Source: an uncultured Methanobrevibacter sp. (lineage in GTDB: Archaea; Methanobacteriota; Methanobacteria; Methanobacteriales; Methanobacteriaceae). Taken from it: a DNA stretch of 20,591 nt. Of the stretch, positions 20,572 to 20,591 are shown in pieces. A program made the translations under genes and the position numbers. Position 1 is the first letter of the stretch. Each line of letters starts with the position of its first letter. A model generated the notes under the pieces. The model made no database searches. It saw only the letters and a list, made by a program, of their open reading frames with translations, and was not told the DNA's origin. The stretch is from positions 1 to 20,591 of the forward strand of contig NZ_CALCYR010000014.1 in assembly GCF_937906425.1 (NCBI RefSeq). Reading direction: 5' to 3'.

Positions 20572-20591
20572 TTTAAAAAATTTATGTAATT

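Noticed and set aside
1..20591. Defence, toxin-antitoxin, prophage or insertion-sequence genes
   Set aside because: All frames of reasonable length resolve to housekeeping families or shadows; no transposase, integrase, nuclease or toxin motif was seen.

Overview
The window is almost certainly chromosome of a Methanobrevibacter-like methanogenic archaeon (Methanobacteriales). Evidence: very AT-rich DNA with extremely AT-rich spacers, archaeal-type ribosome sites (mostly GGTGA or a near variant, usually 4-5 nt before the start), archaeal TATA boxes, and a purely archaeal/eukaryote-like gene set (SRP54, Pus10, rpL21e, RpoF, DUF655, KsgA/Dim1, HemK2, Dph2, Csl4). The first ~560-590 bases are different: about 50 % G+C in the first 120 bases, and they encode on the minus strand the start of a bacterial (Clostridia/Lachnospiraceae-like) NrnA DHH phosphoesterase. 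This foreign end meets a C-terminally truncated archaeal aldo/keto reductase at a short shared sequence, most simply a metagenome assembly chimera.

Layout. 1-560: nrnA fragment (-). 557-1495: truncated ferredoxin-type aldo/keto reductase (-). 1913-3088: argD (+), then a flavin reductase-like FMN protein (+, 3295-3858). 4193-5083: radical SAM protein (-); 5458-5895: NUDIX hydrolase (-). 6215-8397: lysA-dapF (+), the last two steps of lysine synthesis from LL-diaminopimelate. 8666-9394: QueG-like double [4Fe-4S] protein (-). 9688-16912: a long minus-strand information-processing cluster, in transcription order srp54, pus10, rpl21e, rpoF, DUF655, ksgA, hemK2 (protein targeting, tRNA pseudouridine, ribosome, RNA polymerase, rRNA dimethylation, release-factor methylation). 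17489-20433 (+): hypoxanthine/guanine phosphoribosyltransferase, dph2 (diphthamide on EF-2) and csl4 (exosome cap).

The genes are mostly recognisable housekeeping genes; the unusual part is between them. Nearly every spacer carries its own private short tandem repeat (unit 9 to about 100 bp), different from those of the neighbours. Several lie directly after stop codons and present reiterated T-tracts or hairpin-plus-T-run units in the sense orientation (after dapF, rpoF, srp54, csl4 and between the convergent genes at 3.9-4.1 kb). Others duplicate promoter/leader DNA (upstream of hemK2) or sit in divergent promoter regions. Gene-proximal palindromes precede lysA, pus10, hpt and the QueG-like gene. 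I found no CRISPR array, insertion sequence, tRNA or rRNA, and no obvious defence or mobile system. The points most worth checking are the inter-domain junction, the private spacer repeats as possible redundant archaeal terminators, and the palindromes as possible operators.
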